NCBI RefSeq assembly: GCF_900100925.1 | Contig: NZ_FNKO01000002.1 | Span: 496,001-560,000 of the forward strand | Direction: 5' to 3' | From: Actinopolyspora saharensis | GTDB taxonomy: Bacteria; Actinomycetota; Actinomycetes; Mycobacteriales; Pseudonocardiaceae | Length of the DNA stretch: 64,000 nucleotides | Shown here: in pieces, positions 30,824 through 39,259 of the stretch | How the letters are laid out: every line of letters begins with the position of its first letter | Numbering within the stretch: position 1 is the stretch's first letter | Translations under genes and position numbers: made by a program | The notes under the pieces: generated by a model | Databases searched by the model: none | What the model saw: only the letters and a program-made list of their open reading frames with translations | Told to the model about the DNA's origin: nothing

Positions 30824-32299
30824 TCACGCGGAGTGCAGCTTGCCGTCCACCCGGCGTGGGATCCCGAGCGGATTGTCGTCGCGCAACGCCTCCGGAAGCA
30901 CCGCCGCGGGAGCGTTCTGGAACGAGACGGGCCGCAGGAAGCGTTCCACGGCGGCCGTGCCCACCGAGGTGTGCGTCGGAGCGGTGGTGGCCGGGTACGG
31001 ACCGCCGTGCTGCATCGCGTAGCTGACGCTCACGCCGGTCGGCCAGCCGTTCCACACCAGACGCCCAGCCCTGCTGCGCAGGGTCTCGAACAGCGACTCG
31101 ACGACCTTCTCGTTCTCCGCGCCCTGGACGGTGGCCGTCAGCTCCCCGGAGAAGGCCGCGGCGGCCTCGAGCAGCTGGTCGGTGTCCGAGTAGCCCACGA
31201 GCAGGGAAACCGGGCCGAAGCACTCCCCCATCAGCTCATCGGGGTTCGCCAGCAGCTCCTCGGCCGTGGTGCTCAGCAGCGTCGGGGTCACCCCGTCCTC
31301 GGAGTGACCGCCGGTGACCAGCTCCCGGACCGCCGAGTGCTCCCGCAGCGAGTTCAGGCTCTCGCTGAAGGCGTTGGCGATCCCCGAACTGAGCATCGGT
31401 GCCGCTCCGCGCTGCCGCACCTCGGGAACCAGGGTTTCCTCGAACTCCCGCAACGCCTGCTGGGGAACGAACAGCAGCCCCGGCTTGGTGCAGAACTGGC
31501 CCACGCCCAGCGTGTAGGAGTCGAGATAACCGCGCGCTATCTCGCCGCCGCGCTGCTCGGCGGCCTCCGGGGTGACGAACGCCGGGTTCACGCTGCCCAT
31601 CTCGGCGTAGAAGGGGATGGGCTCGTTCCTGGAGCAGGCCAGGTCGAACAGTGCCCGGCCTCCGCTGTTCGAGCCGGTGAAGGCGCCCGCCTTGACGCGC
31701 CCGTCGAGCACCGCGGCCTGGCTGTTCTCCGTGCCCTCGATGAGGGCGAAGGTGCCTTCCGGAGCGCCCGCTTCCCGCAGTGCGGTGGTCACGAGCTCGG
31801 CGGTGCGCCGGGACAGCTCCGGGTGCCCCGGGTGAGCCTTGACCACGACCGGGCAGCCCGCCGCCAGGGCCGAGGCGGTGTCGCCCCCGGCCACGCTGAA
31901 GGCGAAGGGGAAGTTGCTGGCCGCGAACACCAGGACCGGACCCAGCGGCAGGGAAACGCGCCGCATGTCGGGGCGCGCCCCCGTCGGCCAGTCCGGGGCG
32001 GGAGAGTCGAGCGTGGCCCCCAGGTGGGAGCCCTCCTCGACGACGTCGCCGAACAGCCGCAGCTGGAAGGTCGTCCGGACCAGCTCACCACGCAGCCTGC
32101 CCTCCGGCAGGCCGCTCTCCCGCTGGGCCAGCGGCACGAGTTCCTCGGTGGCCCCTTCCAGCGCGTCGGCGACACCGCGCAGCATCCCGGCCAGTTCGCC
32201 CGGCCGAGCGCTCTCCAGCTTCTCGGAGGCCGCTTTCGCGCTGTCGAGGACGGTTTCGAGCTCCGCGGTCGGGGCCGGGGTCGAACGTGTCGATGTCAT
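30824..32299 (-). CDS. Aldehyde dehydrogenase, KGSADH-like paralogue
   Basis: 491 aa, clearly homologous to the 26994-28580 enzyme (shared SNFP[FL][20 protein letters not shown][GS]SVNP, VGQFCTKPG with the catalytic cysteine, and the matching C-terminus ERFLRPV). It lacks the first strand region (about 37 residues) of that paralogue. ATG 12 nt after GAGGAGG; an in-frame TTG touching that site is the alternative. Downstream of the frameshifted alcohol dehydrogenase, 243 nt apart; probably oxidises an aldehyde made by the IclR-controlled pathway. Confidence 0.88.
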   Translation of the reverse strand: MTSTRSTPAPTAELETVLDSAKAASEKLESARPGELAGMLRGVADALEGATEELVPLAQRESGLPEGRLRGELVRTTFQLRLFGDVVEEGSHLGATLDSPAPDWPTGARPDMRRVSLPLGPVLVFAASNFPFAFSVAGGDTASALAAGCPVVVKAHPGHPELSRRTAELVTTALREAGAPEGTFALIEGTENSQAAVLDGRVKAGAFTGSNSGGRALFDLACSRNEPIPFYAEMGSVNPAFVTPEAAEQRGGEIARGYLDSYTLGVGQFCTKPGLLFVPQQALREFEETLVPEVRQRGAAPMLSSGIANAFSESLNSLREHSAVRELVTGGHSEDGVTPTLLSTTAEELLANPDELMGECFGPVSLLVGYSDTDQLLEAAAAFSGELTATVQGAENEKVVESLFETLRSRAGRLVWNGWPTGVSVSYAMQHGGPYPATTAPTHTSVGTAAVERFLRPVSFQNAPAAVLPEALRDDNPLGIPRRVDGKLHSA

Positions 32300-32361
32300 G
32301 GAGTTGCGCAACCTCCTCGGTTCGTTCGTTGTCGTCGGGCGGTTCCTCGCCGAAAGCTCGG

Positions 32362-32383
32362 GGAGGTTTCGCGCGAAACCTCC
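32362..32383. promoter_or_regulatory. 22-bp perfect palindrome upstream of the aldehyde dehydrogenase
   Basis: Fully self-complementary sequence with half-site GGAGGTTTCGC. It lies 160 nt past the alcohol dehydrogenase stop and 63 nt before the aldehyde dehydrogenase start. It could be an operator or, as RNA, a terminator/attenuator stem; no U-tract follows in either direction. Confidence 0.5.
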
Positions 32384-32542
32384 GTCCGGGGATCCGCGGG
32401 GACCTCCTCGCGGGCGGTTCGTGCACGGAGCCCCCGCACGGACAGGAGATCACGACACCGTCACGGCGGGAAGCACTTCGGACACCGCCGGATCCCCTCG
32501 AAGTCGGCGAGCTCCCGACGAGGACTTCTCGCTGGTGCTCGC

Positions 32543-33561
32543 TCAGGGGCACAGCAACGTCTTCACATCCCGTCCGCGGTTGTCTCCCAGGTCCCGGAGC
32601 GCTCTCTCGGCATCGCCGAGATCGAGCTCCCTGGTGATGATCAGCGCCGGGTCGAGGGCACCGCTGGTGAAGCTCGCCACCGCGTGCCCCCACGCCCGGG
32701 AGGGAGCACCGAACACGGTGTGCACCGTGATCTGGGACAGGACCAGGTGGGCCGGATCGGGCGGCGCTGAGTCCGCCGCGGACACCCCGGTGAGCACGAC
32801 GCGCCCACCGGGGCGGGCCAGGCGCGTGGCCAGGTCCGCCGTTCCCGACGCTCCGGCGGCCTCGACGACGGCGTCGTAGCCCCCGAGCCTGCTCCTGGCG
32901 TCCTCGGGCGAGCAGACCCTGCCCGCACCGCACGCCTCCGCGATCTCCGCGCGGGCCTCGTTCGGTTCCACCAGGGTCAGCTCCGCGGGCGAGGTCGAGG
33001 CGATGAGCTGCGTCGCGAGCAGCCCGAGGCTTCCGCCTCCGACGACGGCCACCCGCTCCCCCGGCACAGCCGCGAGTTTGAGGGTGGCCGCCGCGGCGCA
33101 GGCCGCCGGCTCCAGGGCCGCCGCGCTGCGTGCGTCCGCGTCGTCGGGAAGCACGTGCAGCAGCCGCGCGGGCAGGGTCAGGTAGGTGGCCCACCCACCC
33201 GGACTGGTGAATCCGGTCTCGTCGTACTGGTCGGCGCAGAGGTTGTTGTCCCCGCGCCTGCACGCCGGGCACACACCGCACCCGCGGAAGCCCTCGCCCA
33301 CGACGAGGCGACCGCTCAGTCCCTCGTCCACCTCGGATCCGACGGCCACGACCCGCCCCGACCACTCGTGCCCGGGAACCACCGGGTAGCGCACGAACTC
33401 GGGGGCCTGCCTCCGGTGAACACCTCCCGGTCCGATCCGCAGATCCCGCTGCGGACGACCTCGACCATGGCCTCGCGCGGGCCGGGGGGCGTGGGCTCGC
33501 CGGGAACGACCCGCAGGCTTCCCGGCCGCTCGATCCGCACCTCGCGGGCGGAATCGCTCAT
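32543..33561 (-). pseudogene. Zinc-dependent alcohol dehydrogenase, frameshifted
   Basis: Medium-chain dehydrogenase/reductase. The start (MSDSAREVRIERPGS, with catalytic-zinc cysteine in SGICGSDREVF) and the rest (PEFVRYPVVPGHEWSGRV, structural-zinc cysteines GCGVCPACRRGDNNLC, Rossmann VAVVGGGSLG) are in different frames. The break is at a run of five G on the plus strand (33401-33405): one more base there joins the frames into a normal 340-aa protein. The start codon overlaps the dehydratase stop by four bases, so it belongs to that operon. Either a recent inactivation or a sequencing error in a homopolymer; no other lesion is visible. Confidence 0.85.
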
Positions 33562-34718
33562 GAGGCCTTCTCCTTCGTCCCGCGGAAGTGCCAGTCCTCG
33601 GCATAGAGGTCGAACCGGGCCCCGCTGGCCGGGTGCTCGCGCACGAAGTCCACGTCGAGCTCCACCCCGAGCCCGGGGGCGGTGGGCAGCTCGAAGTAGC
33701 CGTCCTCGACCTCGGGCAATCCGGGTGCCGCCTGCTTCACGTGCGCGTCCGCGAAGTCGTTGAAGTGCTCCTGGATCTTGAAGTTCTCGGTCACCGCGGC
33801 GAGGTGCAGGTTGGCGGCCGTGAGCACCGGCCCGCCCACGTTGTGCGGGGCGACCAGCACGTAGTGGGTCTCCGCGGTCGCGGCCACCTTGCGGGCCTCC
33901 GAGATGCCGCCGAAGTGCCCGATGTCGGGCTGGATGACGTCGGCCGCCTGCCTGGAGAACAGCTCCCGGAACTCGAAGCGGTCGTGGATGCGCTCCCCGG
34001 TCGCGACAGCCAGCGGGGTCGCCGCGGAGACCTTGCTCAGCGCCTCGATGTTCTCCGGCGGCACCGGCTCCTCGATCCAGCTGGGCGAGAACCGGGCCAG
34101 CTCACCGGCGACCCGGGTCGCCTCCGCCGGGGTGAACCGCCCGTGCATCTCGATGAGGACCTCGACGTCGGGGCCCACCGCGTCCCGCACGGCTTCCACC
34201 AGCTCGACCGAGCGGCGCGACTCCTCGAGCTCCAGCTCCCAGCGCCCCGGGCCGAACGGGTCGAACTTCAGCGCCCGGTACCCGCTGTCCACCACCGCGC
34301 GAGCCGCCTCGTGGAACTGCTCCGGAGTGCGCTCCACCGTGTACCAGCCGTTGGCGTAGGCCTTGACCCGGTCCCGGACGTTTCCGCCGAGCAGTCGCCA
34401 GACCGGTTCGCCCAGCGCCTTGCCGACGATGTCCCAGCACGCCATCTCCACGCAGGCGATGCCGGACATCACGACCTCGCCCGCGCGGCCGTAGTCACCG
34501 CGCTTCATCCGCCACACCAGGGATTCGATGTTGAACGGGTCGGCGCCGACGACGTGGTTGCGCGCGGCCTCGTTGAGGTAGCCGAGCAGCGCCTCGGTGT
34601 GCCCCAGCATCCGCGTCTCGCCCACCCCGACGAAGCCGTCGTCGGTGTGCAGGCGGACGTAGGTCATGTCCCTCCAGGGAGTCCCGAGGACCAGGGGTTC
34701 GACCTTCGTGATTTTCAC
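33558..34718 (-). CDS. Mandelate racemase-type sugar-acid dehydratase
   Basis: 386-aa enolase-superfamily protein. Metal ligands and catalytic groups can be read in order: ALKFDPFGPG, LIEMHGRFTPAEA (glutamate ligand plus histidine as in galactonate/mannonate-type dehydratases), WIEEPVPPEN, ATGERIHDRFEF, IQPDIGHFGGISEA and the histidine in VAPHNVGGP. That pattern suggests dehydration of an aldonate such as galactonate or gluconate; the exact acid is not determinable. Overlaps both neighbours by four bases. Confidence 0.85.
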   Translation of the reverse strand: MKITKVEPLVLGTPWRDMTYVRLHTDDGFVGVGETRMLGHTEALLGYLNEAARNHVVGADPFNIESLVWRMKRGDYGRAGEVVMSGIACVEMACWDIVGKALGEPVWRLLGGNVRDRVKAYANGWYTVERTPEQFHEAARAVVDSGYRALKFDPFGPGRWELELEESRRSVELVEAVRDAVGPDVEVLIEMHGRFTPAEATRVAGELARFSPSWIEEPVPPENIEALSKVSAATPLAVATGERIHDRFEFRELFSRQAADVIQPDIGHFGGISEARKVAATAETHYVLVAPHNVGGPVLTAANLHLAAVTENFKIQEHFNDFADAHVKQAAPGLPEVEDGYFELPTAPGLGVELDVDFVREHPASGARFDLYAEDWHFRGTKEKAS

Positions 34719-35680
34719 CTGAGATCACTCGCCTTCTCGCTCGTCGCGGACTCACCGCGCGGGACGGCGAGTCCTGGGGCAGGCAGTTCCGAGGTCGTGG
34801 CCTCCGGCATGTAGCGGTGCAACATGTCCAGGCCGATGCGGGCACGACGCACGCGTTCCCGACCGAGCGCGACGGCCGTGGGGGTCAGGTGGCCACCGCT
34901 GGGATAGATGTCGGGGGCGTTGCGCAGCCCGAACTTGACGTAGACGGGTGCGGCGACCCGGACTATCTCGGCTATCTCGTAGTGCCGGACGAATCCGCCC
35001 AGGTCGTCCGGGGACTCGATGTAGATGTCGAGCGGCAGGTCGGTGGCCGCGCGTATGGAGGCCAGCTGACCGGTGGAGAGGTCCGTCGGCACGTTGTAGG
35101 TGTCGGCGCCGAGCCTCTCCGCGATCGCGATGGAAACCGGATTGGACAGAGCCATTTGGACACTGCACTTGAAGCACATGTCCGCGGGCAACGTCCCTTC
35201 CTCGCGCATCCGCGCCGCGATCGAGAGCACCCCGAGGTCCGTGATCAGCACGCTGCGCACACCGGCGTCGGCGGCTCGGCGCACGTCCTCCAGCACGTGG
35301 GCGAGTTGATCGGTGCCGCGGGCCTGGGCCGCTATGGAAGCACCGACCCGGGATCCCACCATCGCTCCGGTGTGCCATCCCGCCTGCGGACGGGCGAACA
35401 GGCTCAGCTCCGCGTGGTTCCGCCCCGCCGTGGCGGCCATCTCGGCGAGCTCGGTGTCCGTGAGCATCATGGCCCCGCTGCCCTGGGAAATGCGGTGCAC
35501 GGGGACGTCCCGTTCCGCGGCTTCGGACAGGACGGCGTCGAGCACCTCGGGCCCCTCGGTGCTCGGGATCTCCACGCGATACTGCGCCCCGTCGGGGAAA
35601 CGCCGGGAGCTCGCAGGGGGTTCTTCGGCGTCCTCGGCGGGCAACCCCTGGGATCGCAAGAACGTTCGTGCTTCCAACAC
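34715..35680 (-). CDS. Unassigned protein, first gene of the IclR-controlled operon
   Basis: About 321 aa; I do not recognise the family with confidence. The sequence reads like a TIM barrel (alternating strands such as VRSVLITDLGVLSIA, DTYNVPTDLSTGQLA, LPLDIYIESPDDLGG, PVYVKFGLRN), with a CxxC pair in DMCFKCSVQMALSN and a resemblance to U32-peptidase-like proteins that I cannot verify. Start: the GTG encoding VLEARTFLRSQG has GGAG upstream and keeps the operator at 35688-35718 outside the gene; an ATG at 35728 would place the operator inside the coding region. Overlaps the dehydratase gene by ATGA. Confidence 0.65.
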   Translation of the reverse strand: MLEARTFLRSQGLPAEDAEEPPASSRRFPDGAQYRVEIPSTEGPEVLDAVLSEAAERDVPVHRISQGSGAMMLTDTELAEMAATAGRNHAELSLFARPQAGWHTGAMVGSRVGASIAAQARGTDQLAHVLEDVRRAADAGVRSVLITDLGVLSIAARMREEGTLPADMCFKCSVQMALSNPVSIAIAERLGADTYNVPTDLSTGQLASIRAATDLPLDIYIESPDDLGGFVRHYEIAEIVRVAAPVYVKFGLRNAPDIYPSGGHLTPTAVALGRERVRRARIGLDMLHRYMPEATTSELPAPGLAVPRGESATSEKASDLR

Positions 35681-35687
35681 CCACTCC

Positions 35688-35718
35688 GTTCGAAATATCG
35701 GACGTTGTTCGACAACGT
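35688..35718. promoter_or_regulatory. Composite operator before the dehydratase operon
   Basis: Box 1 GTTCGAAATATCGGAC (35688-35703) abuts box 2, contained in the perfect palindrome ACGTTGTTCGACAACGT (35702-35718). The same two boxes in the same order and spacing stand before the symporter gene (39230-39259), and box 1 alone recurs before the iclR gene (35787-35802). The divergent IclR protein is the obvious candidate binder. Confidence 0.7.
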
Positions 35719-35786
35719 AGCCGCACATGCCTCACCAGGTCAATAGGCGAGTCCTTCGAACCGCGTCTTCCGATTTCCGGTAAACT

Positions 35787-35802
35787 GTTCGAAATACCGG
35801 TC
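35787..35802. promoter_or_regulatory. Box 1 operator before the IclR gene
   Basis: GTTCGAAATACCGGTC matches the 16-mer GTTCGRWATRYCGRWC found at 35688 and 39230. It is about 78 nt before the preferred iclR start, consistent with autoregulation. Confidence 0.6.
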
Positions 35803-35879
35803 ACGTGTCGGCCAAGAACCAGCTCACGGATCCGGCCCGATCGGAGCTCATCCGTCGAAGAACCGAGGGGGCGACCGCT

Positions 35880-36647
35880 GTGGCACGAGCAGTACCCGCT
35901 TTGCAGCGGGCTTTCGACATACTGGAACTGTTCCTGGACGAAGCGGAACTGAGCGCCCCGGAGATCACCACCAGGCTGGATCTCCCCCGCACGACGGTGC
36001 ACGAGCTGCTCGGGACGCTCGTGGAGCGCGGATACCTCACCCACGCGGGCAGCAGCGGTTCCAGGTACAGGCTGGGAGTCCGGAGTTTCCAGCTGGGCTC
36101 CGCCTACGCCGACCGGCTGGACCTCGCCCGCGAGGGACAGCTCGCCGCCGAGGAGACCTCGCGGGAGTGCAACGAGACCGTGCACATCGGGATCCGCGAG
36201 GGGACCGAGGTGCTCTACATCGCCAAGGTGGACAGCAGGCACCCGGTGCGCATGGTATCGGCCGTGGGAAGACGCCTTCCCGCCCACTGCACGGCGGTGG
36301 GCAAGGCCCTGCTGGCACCGCTTTCCGCGGACAAGCTCGACGAGCTCTACGGCTCAAGCACGCTGTCGCCGATGACCGCCAACAGCATCACCGACTACCG
36401 GAGTCTGCTCGCCGAGCTCGCCGAGGTCCGCGAACGTTCCGGACGCGCCCGGGAGCACTGCGAGTCCAATGATTCGGTCGCCTGCGTCGCGGCGCCCGTG
36501 TACGACCACTCGGCCGAGGTGGTGGCCGCCATGAGCATCGCGGTTCCCATCCTCAGGTGGGACGAGGAAGTCGAGCGGGGACTCACCGAGACGGTGATGC
36601 GCGGCGCCGCCAACCTCTCCGAGAGGTTGGGGCACCGCGCGGGATGA
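35880..36647 (+). CDS. IclR-family transcriptional regulator
   Basis: 255 aa: winged helix-turn-helix (ALQRAFDILELFLDEAELSAPEITTRLDLPRTTVHELLGTL) and the IclR effector domain (about 85-250, with RLPAHCTAVGKALLA and the cysteine region SVACVAAPVYDHS). I prefer the GTG with GAGGGGG eight nt upstream; a GTG at 35805 would add 25 residues, has no ribosome-binding site and sits on the operator. Probably represses the divergent dehydratase operon and the symporter, released by a sugar-acid intermediate. Confidence 0.9.
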   Translation: MARAVPALQRAFDILELFLDEAELSAPEITTRLDLPRTTVHELLGTLVERGYLTHAGSSGSRYRLGVRSFQLGSAYADRLDLAREGQLAAEETSRECNETVHIGIREGTEVLYIAKVDSRHPVRMVSAVGRRLPAHCTAVGKALLAPLSADKLDELYGSSTLSPMTANSITDYRSLLAELAEVRERSGRAREHCESNDSVACVAAPVYDHSAEVVAAMSIAVPILRWDEEVERGLTETVMRGAANLSERLGHRAG

Positions 36648-36970
36648 CGGAAAGCCCCCGCCGCGGTCGACGGGCCGCTCGGGGAGCTTCTCCCGGACCT
36701 CAACGCAGGCGCTTACGAGCCTGCGCAGCCCGACCGACCGCGGGTCCGCCACGGCACTACACAGGCCGAGTCCCTGGAAAGCCTGTCACTCCAAGGCAGG
36801 CGCTTTGAGCCTGAGCATCCCAACCGACCGCGGGTTCTCAGTCGAGTGCCCGGCGAGGACAGCCTCGACGTTGTGTAGGTGCCTACCCGATGTCGAGGCG
36901 CCCGAAGCAAGACCCCGCGAGAGGCACCACCGCGCACCACCTACGACAACCGAGTCCCCGAAAAGCCTGG
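36648..36970 (-). repeat. Diverged family A element and tail fragments
   Basis: Two tail motifs (GCGCTTACGAGCCTGCGCA at about 36709-36727 and GCGCTTTGAGCCTGAGCA at about 36800-36817) and a variant core hairpin at 36863-36898, arms CCTCGACGTTGTGTAG / CTACCCGATGTCGAGG. Relative to the other copies two stem pairs are changed on both sides so that pairing is kept. Located between iclR and copy 2, making a tandem array of about 150-190-nt units. Confidence 0.7.
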
Positions 36971-37147
36971 CGCCCCAACGAAAGCGCTTTGAGCCCGAGC
37001 AGTCGGCACCGCCGCGGGTTCTCTCGTGGTGCTCTCGCGAGGAAGGCCCGACGTTGTGTAGGCCGCTACCCGATGTCGGGCCTCGCCGGAGCGAGAGCCC
37101 GCGAGAGGTTCCGCCACGTGACCAGCTAAGCAATCGGCCCCGCCGAC
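36971..37147 (-). repeat. Hairpin repeat element, family A (copy 2)
   Basis: Core hairpin 37047-37080, almost base-for-base copy 1 over 150 nt. Oriented 3' of the small membrane-protein gene, whose last seven codons and stop lie inside the element's end (37126-37147). Outer arms CTCTCGTGGTGCTCTCGC / GCGAGAGCCCGCGAGAGG. Confidence 0.85.
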
Positions 37148-37437
37148 TCTGAAGCCTCCTCTGCGGGGGCCTCCGGCGCCTCGAGCGGACGCAACTTGAC
37201 CCAGAGCAGAAAGAGCCCACCGAGCAACAGCATCGACAGCCCGGTCCACAGGTTGATGTTGATGCCCTGGGCCTTGGCCAGCCCCTCCTTCGTGGGGAAT
37301 ATGCCGGCGAACCCCACCAGCACGCCGTACACGACGAAGAGCCCGCCGATGATCGTCCGGATGTCGAACAGCTTCGTCGACGCGGACGAGTTCCCGGTTT
37401 CGCGCCGGTCCTCTCCGGAATCCGTTTGCTCGGACAA
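37126..37437 (-). CDS. Small two-helix membrane protein, symporter companion
   Basis: 103 aa. Polar N-terminus, then two hydrophobic segments (about 30-49, IIGGLFVVYGVLVGFAGIF, and 62-81, LWTGLSMLLLGGLFLLWVKL) and a Glu/Ala-rich tail. TTG start with GGAGG six nt upstream. It follows the SSS symporter by 77 nt on the same strand, so it is probably co-expressed and may be an accessory subunit; no characterised family recognised. Its final residues ESAGPIA are encoded by repeat family A, suggesting the original stop was displaced. Confidence 0.8.
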   Translation of the reverse strand: MSEQTDSGEDRRETGNSSASTKLFDIRTIIGGLFVVYGVLVGFAGIFPTKEGLAKAQGININLWTGLSMLLLGGLFLLWVKLRPLEAPEAPAEEASESAGPIA

Positions 37438-37514
37438 CGGTTACCTCCAAACTTGGAACTCCGACACGCGGCCGGGTGAGCAGCACCCGGCCGCGCCGAA
37501 CTCGCGACGAAACC

Positions 37515-39182
37515 TCACAGGGAGAACGGGATGTAGCACAACACCGCGAGCACGATCGCTCCCCAACCGAGCAGGGCCGGTTTGCGATACCAGGCGTCGT
37601 CGCCCTTCTGCAGTTCGCCCCGCGTGTTGGCATCGGCCTTCGTGTAGACCAGTCCGACCAGTTCCTCGGCCGGCTTCGGCCGGGTTGCCAGGGCGATGGG
37701 CACGCTCACCGCGACGTCGACCGCGAAGGCGATGATCGAGGAGGTCATGTTGACCGCCTGATCACTGCCCATCTCCACGATTCCCGCGCGGTAGAGGCTG
37801 TAGAAACCGACCGGAGCCAGCGTTCCGAGCAGCAGACCCCAGAAACCGGCCTGGGCGGTCATCCTCTTCCAGAACAGGGCGAGGATGAAAGTGGCGAACA
37901 GCGGGACGTTGAAGAAGGAGAACAACGTCTGCATGTAGTTCATGATGTTGCTGAACGAGGCCGCGATGAACGCCGTCCCGATCCCGATCAGCACGCCCAC
38001 CGCGGTGACGACGCGGCCTATCATCAGATAGTGCGCGTCCGACATCGCCGGCTTGATGTAGGCCTGCCAGATGTCGGTGGTGAAAACCGTGTTGAAACTG
38101 GACACGTTGGCCGCCATCCCCGCCATGAAGGAGGCCATCAGCCCGGTCACGGCCAATCCGAGAACACCGTTCGGCAACAGCTCCGCCATGAGCAGCGGTA
38201 TCGCCGAATTGTAGTCGTACCCACTTCCGGGCTGACCGATGTTCGGCTGCACGAGCAGCGCGATCACGCCGGGAAGCACCACGATCAGCGGGATGAACAT
38301 CTTGGGGAAGGCCGCGATCAACGGGGTGCGCCGCGCGGCGGAGAGGTTCTTCGCCGAGAGGGACCGCTGGACCTCGGCGAAATTCGTCGTCCAGTAGCCG
38401 AACGAGATGGCGAAACCGAGTCCCAGGGTGATGGTCAGCCAGTTGGCCCCCAGGGGATTGTCCTGGCCGAATCCGGTGCCGCCCCAGGCGCTCAGGAACT
38501 GCGCCCCTTCCGAGGCGGTCACCTTGTCCAGCAGACCTCCGACACCGCCGACGCGGACCAGCCCGAGCACGGTGAGCGGCACCAGTGCCGCGACGATGAC
38601 GAAGAACTGCAGCACCTCGTTGTAAATGGCCGAGGTGAGCCCTCCGATGACGATGTAGGCGAGCACGAAGAGCCCCGCCACCATGATCGAGAGCGGAATC
38701 GGCCAGCCGAGCAGGGCCTGCAGCACGATGGCCAGGGCGTAGAGGTTCACACCCGCTATGAGCACCGAGGCCACCGCGAAGAGTATCGCGCTCAGCAGGT
38801 GTGAGGAACGACTGAACCGCAGTAGCAGGAATTCGGGAACACTGCGCACCTTGGAGTTGTAGTAGAACGGCATCATCACCAGGCCGAGGAAGACCATGGC
38901 GGGGATGGCGCCGATCAGGTACCAGTGAATGGTGTAGGCACCGTACTGTGCCCCGTTCGCGGCCATTCCGAGTATCTCGGTCGCCCCCAGATTCGCCGAA
39001 ACGAACGCGAGTCCGGTGACCCACGCGGGCAACGAGCGCCCGGACAGGAAAAAGTCCAGCGTGGAGTGCACGCTTCGTTTTGCGGCAAACGCGATCCCGA
39101 TAACGACCGCGAAATAGATGACAAGAATGAGGCTGTCCATCCAGTTCAACGACAGCCGTAGCCCATCGGCCAGAGTGTGCAT
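37515..39182 (-). CDS. Sodium:solute symporter (SSS family)
   Basis: 555-aa permease with about 13-14 transmembrane helices. SSS-type features: early SLILVIYFAVVIGIAFA helix, SGRSLPAWVTGLAFVSANLGATE (sodium-site region), GYWTTNFAEVQR and LMASFMAGMAANVSSFNTVF. The composite operator used by the dehydratase operon stands 48-77 nt upstream, so uptake and degradation are likely co-regulated. Substrate is probably the sugar or uronate fed into that pathway (inference). Confidence 0.93.
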   Translation of the reverse strand: MHTLADGLRLSLNWMDSLILVIYFAVVIGIAFAAKRSVHSTLDFFLSGRSLPAWVTGLAFVSANLGATEILGMAANGAQYGAYTIHWYLIGAIPAMVFLGLVMMPFYYNSKVRSVPEFLLLRFSRSSHLLSAILFAVASVLIAGVNLYALAIVLQALLGWPIPLSIMVAGLFVLAYIVIGGLTSAIYNEVLQFFVIVAALVPLTVLGLVRVGGVGGLLDKVTASEGAQFLSAWGGTGFGQDNPLGANWLTITLGLGFAISFGYWTTNFAEVQRSLSAKNLSAARRTPLIAAFPKMFIPLIVVLPGVIALLVQPNIGQPGSGYDYNSAIPLLMAELLPNGVLGLAVTGLMASFMAGMAANVSSFNTVFTTDIWQAYIKPAMSDAHYLMIGRVVTAVGVLIGIGTAFIAASFSNIMNYMQTLFSFFNVPLFATFILALFWKRMTAQAGFWGLLLGTLAPVGFYSLYRAGIVEMGSDQAVNMTSSIIAFAVDVAVSVPIALATRPKPAEELVGLVYTKADANTRGELQKGDDAWYRKPALLGWGAIVLAVLCYIPFSL

Positions 39183-39229
39183 CGTCGTCCGATCCTGTCG
39201 CCGTCCGCGAGTTGGCTCTCCAATCGCAT

Positions 39230-39259
39230 GTTCGGTATGCCGAACGTTGTTCGAACAAC
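39230..39259. promoter_or_regulatory. Composite operator before the symporter
   Basis: Box 1 GTTCGGTATGCCGAAC (39230-39245, perfect 6-bp arms) followed directly by box 2 GTTGTTCGAACAAC (39246-39259, perfect palindrome). Same order and adjacency as at 35688-35718, where box 2 is one base shorter. Confidence 0.7.

Noticed and set aside
36660-37147. CRISPR-like tandem repetition
   Set aside because: Units are about 150-190 nt, unequal and degenerate, with no uniform short repeats and spacers and no cas genes nearby.
25333-39182. Genomic island or mobile element around the catabolic genes
   Set aside because: No integrase, transposase, tRNA-flanked direct repeats or clear base-composition shift; the arrangement looks like an ordinary chromosomal catabolic locus.
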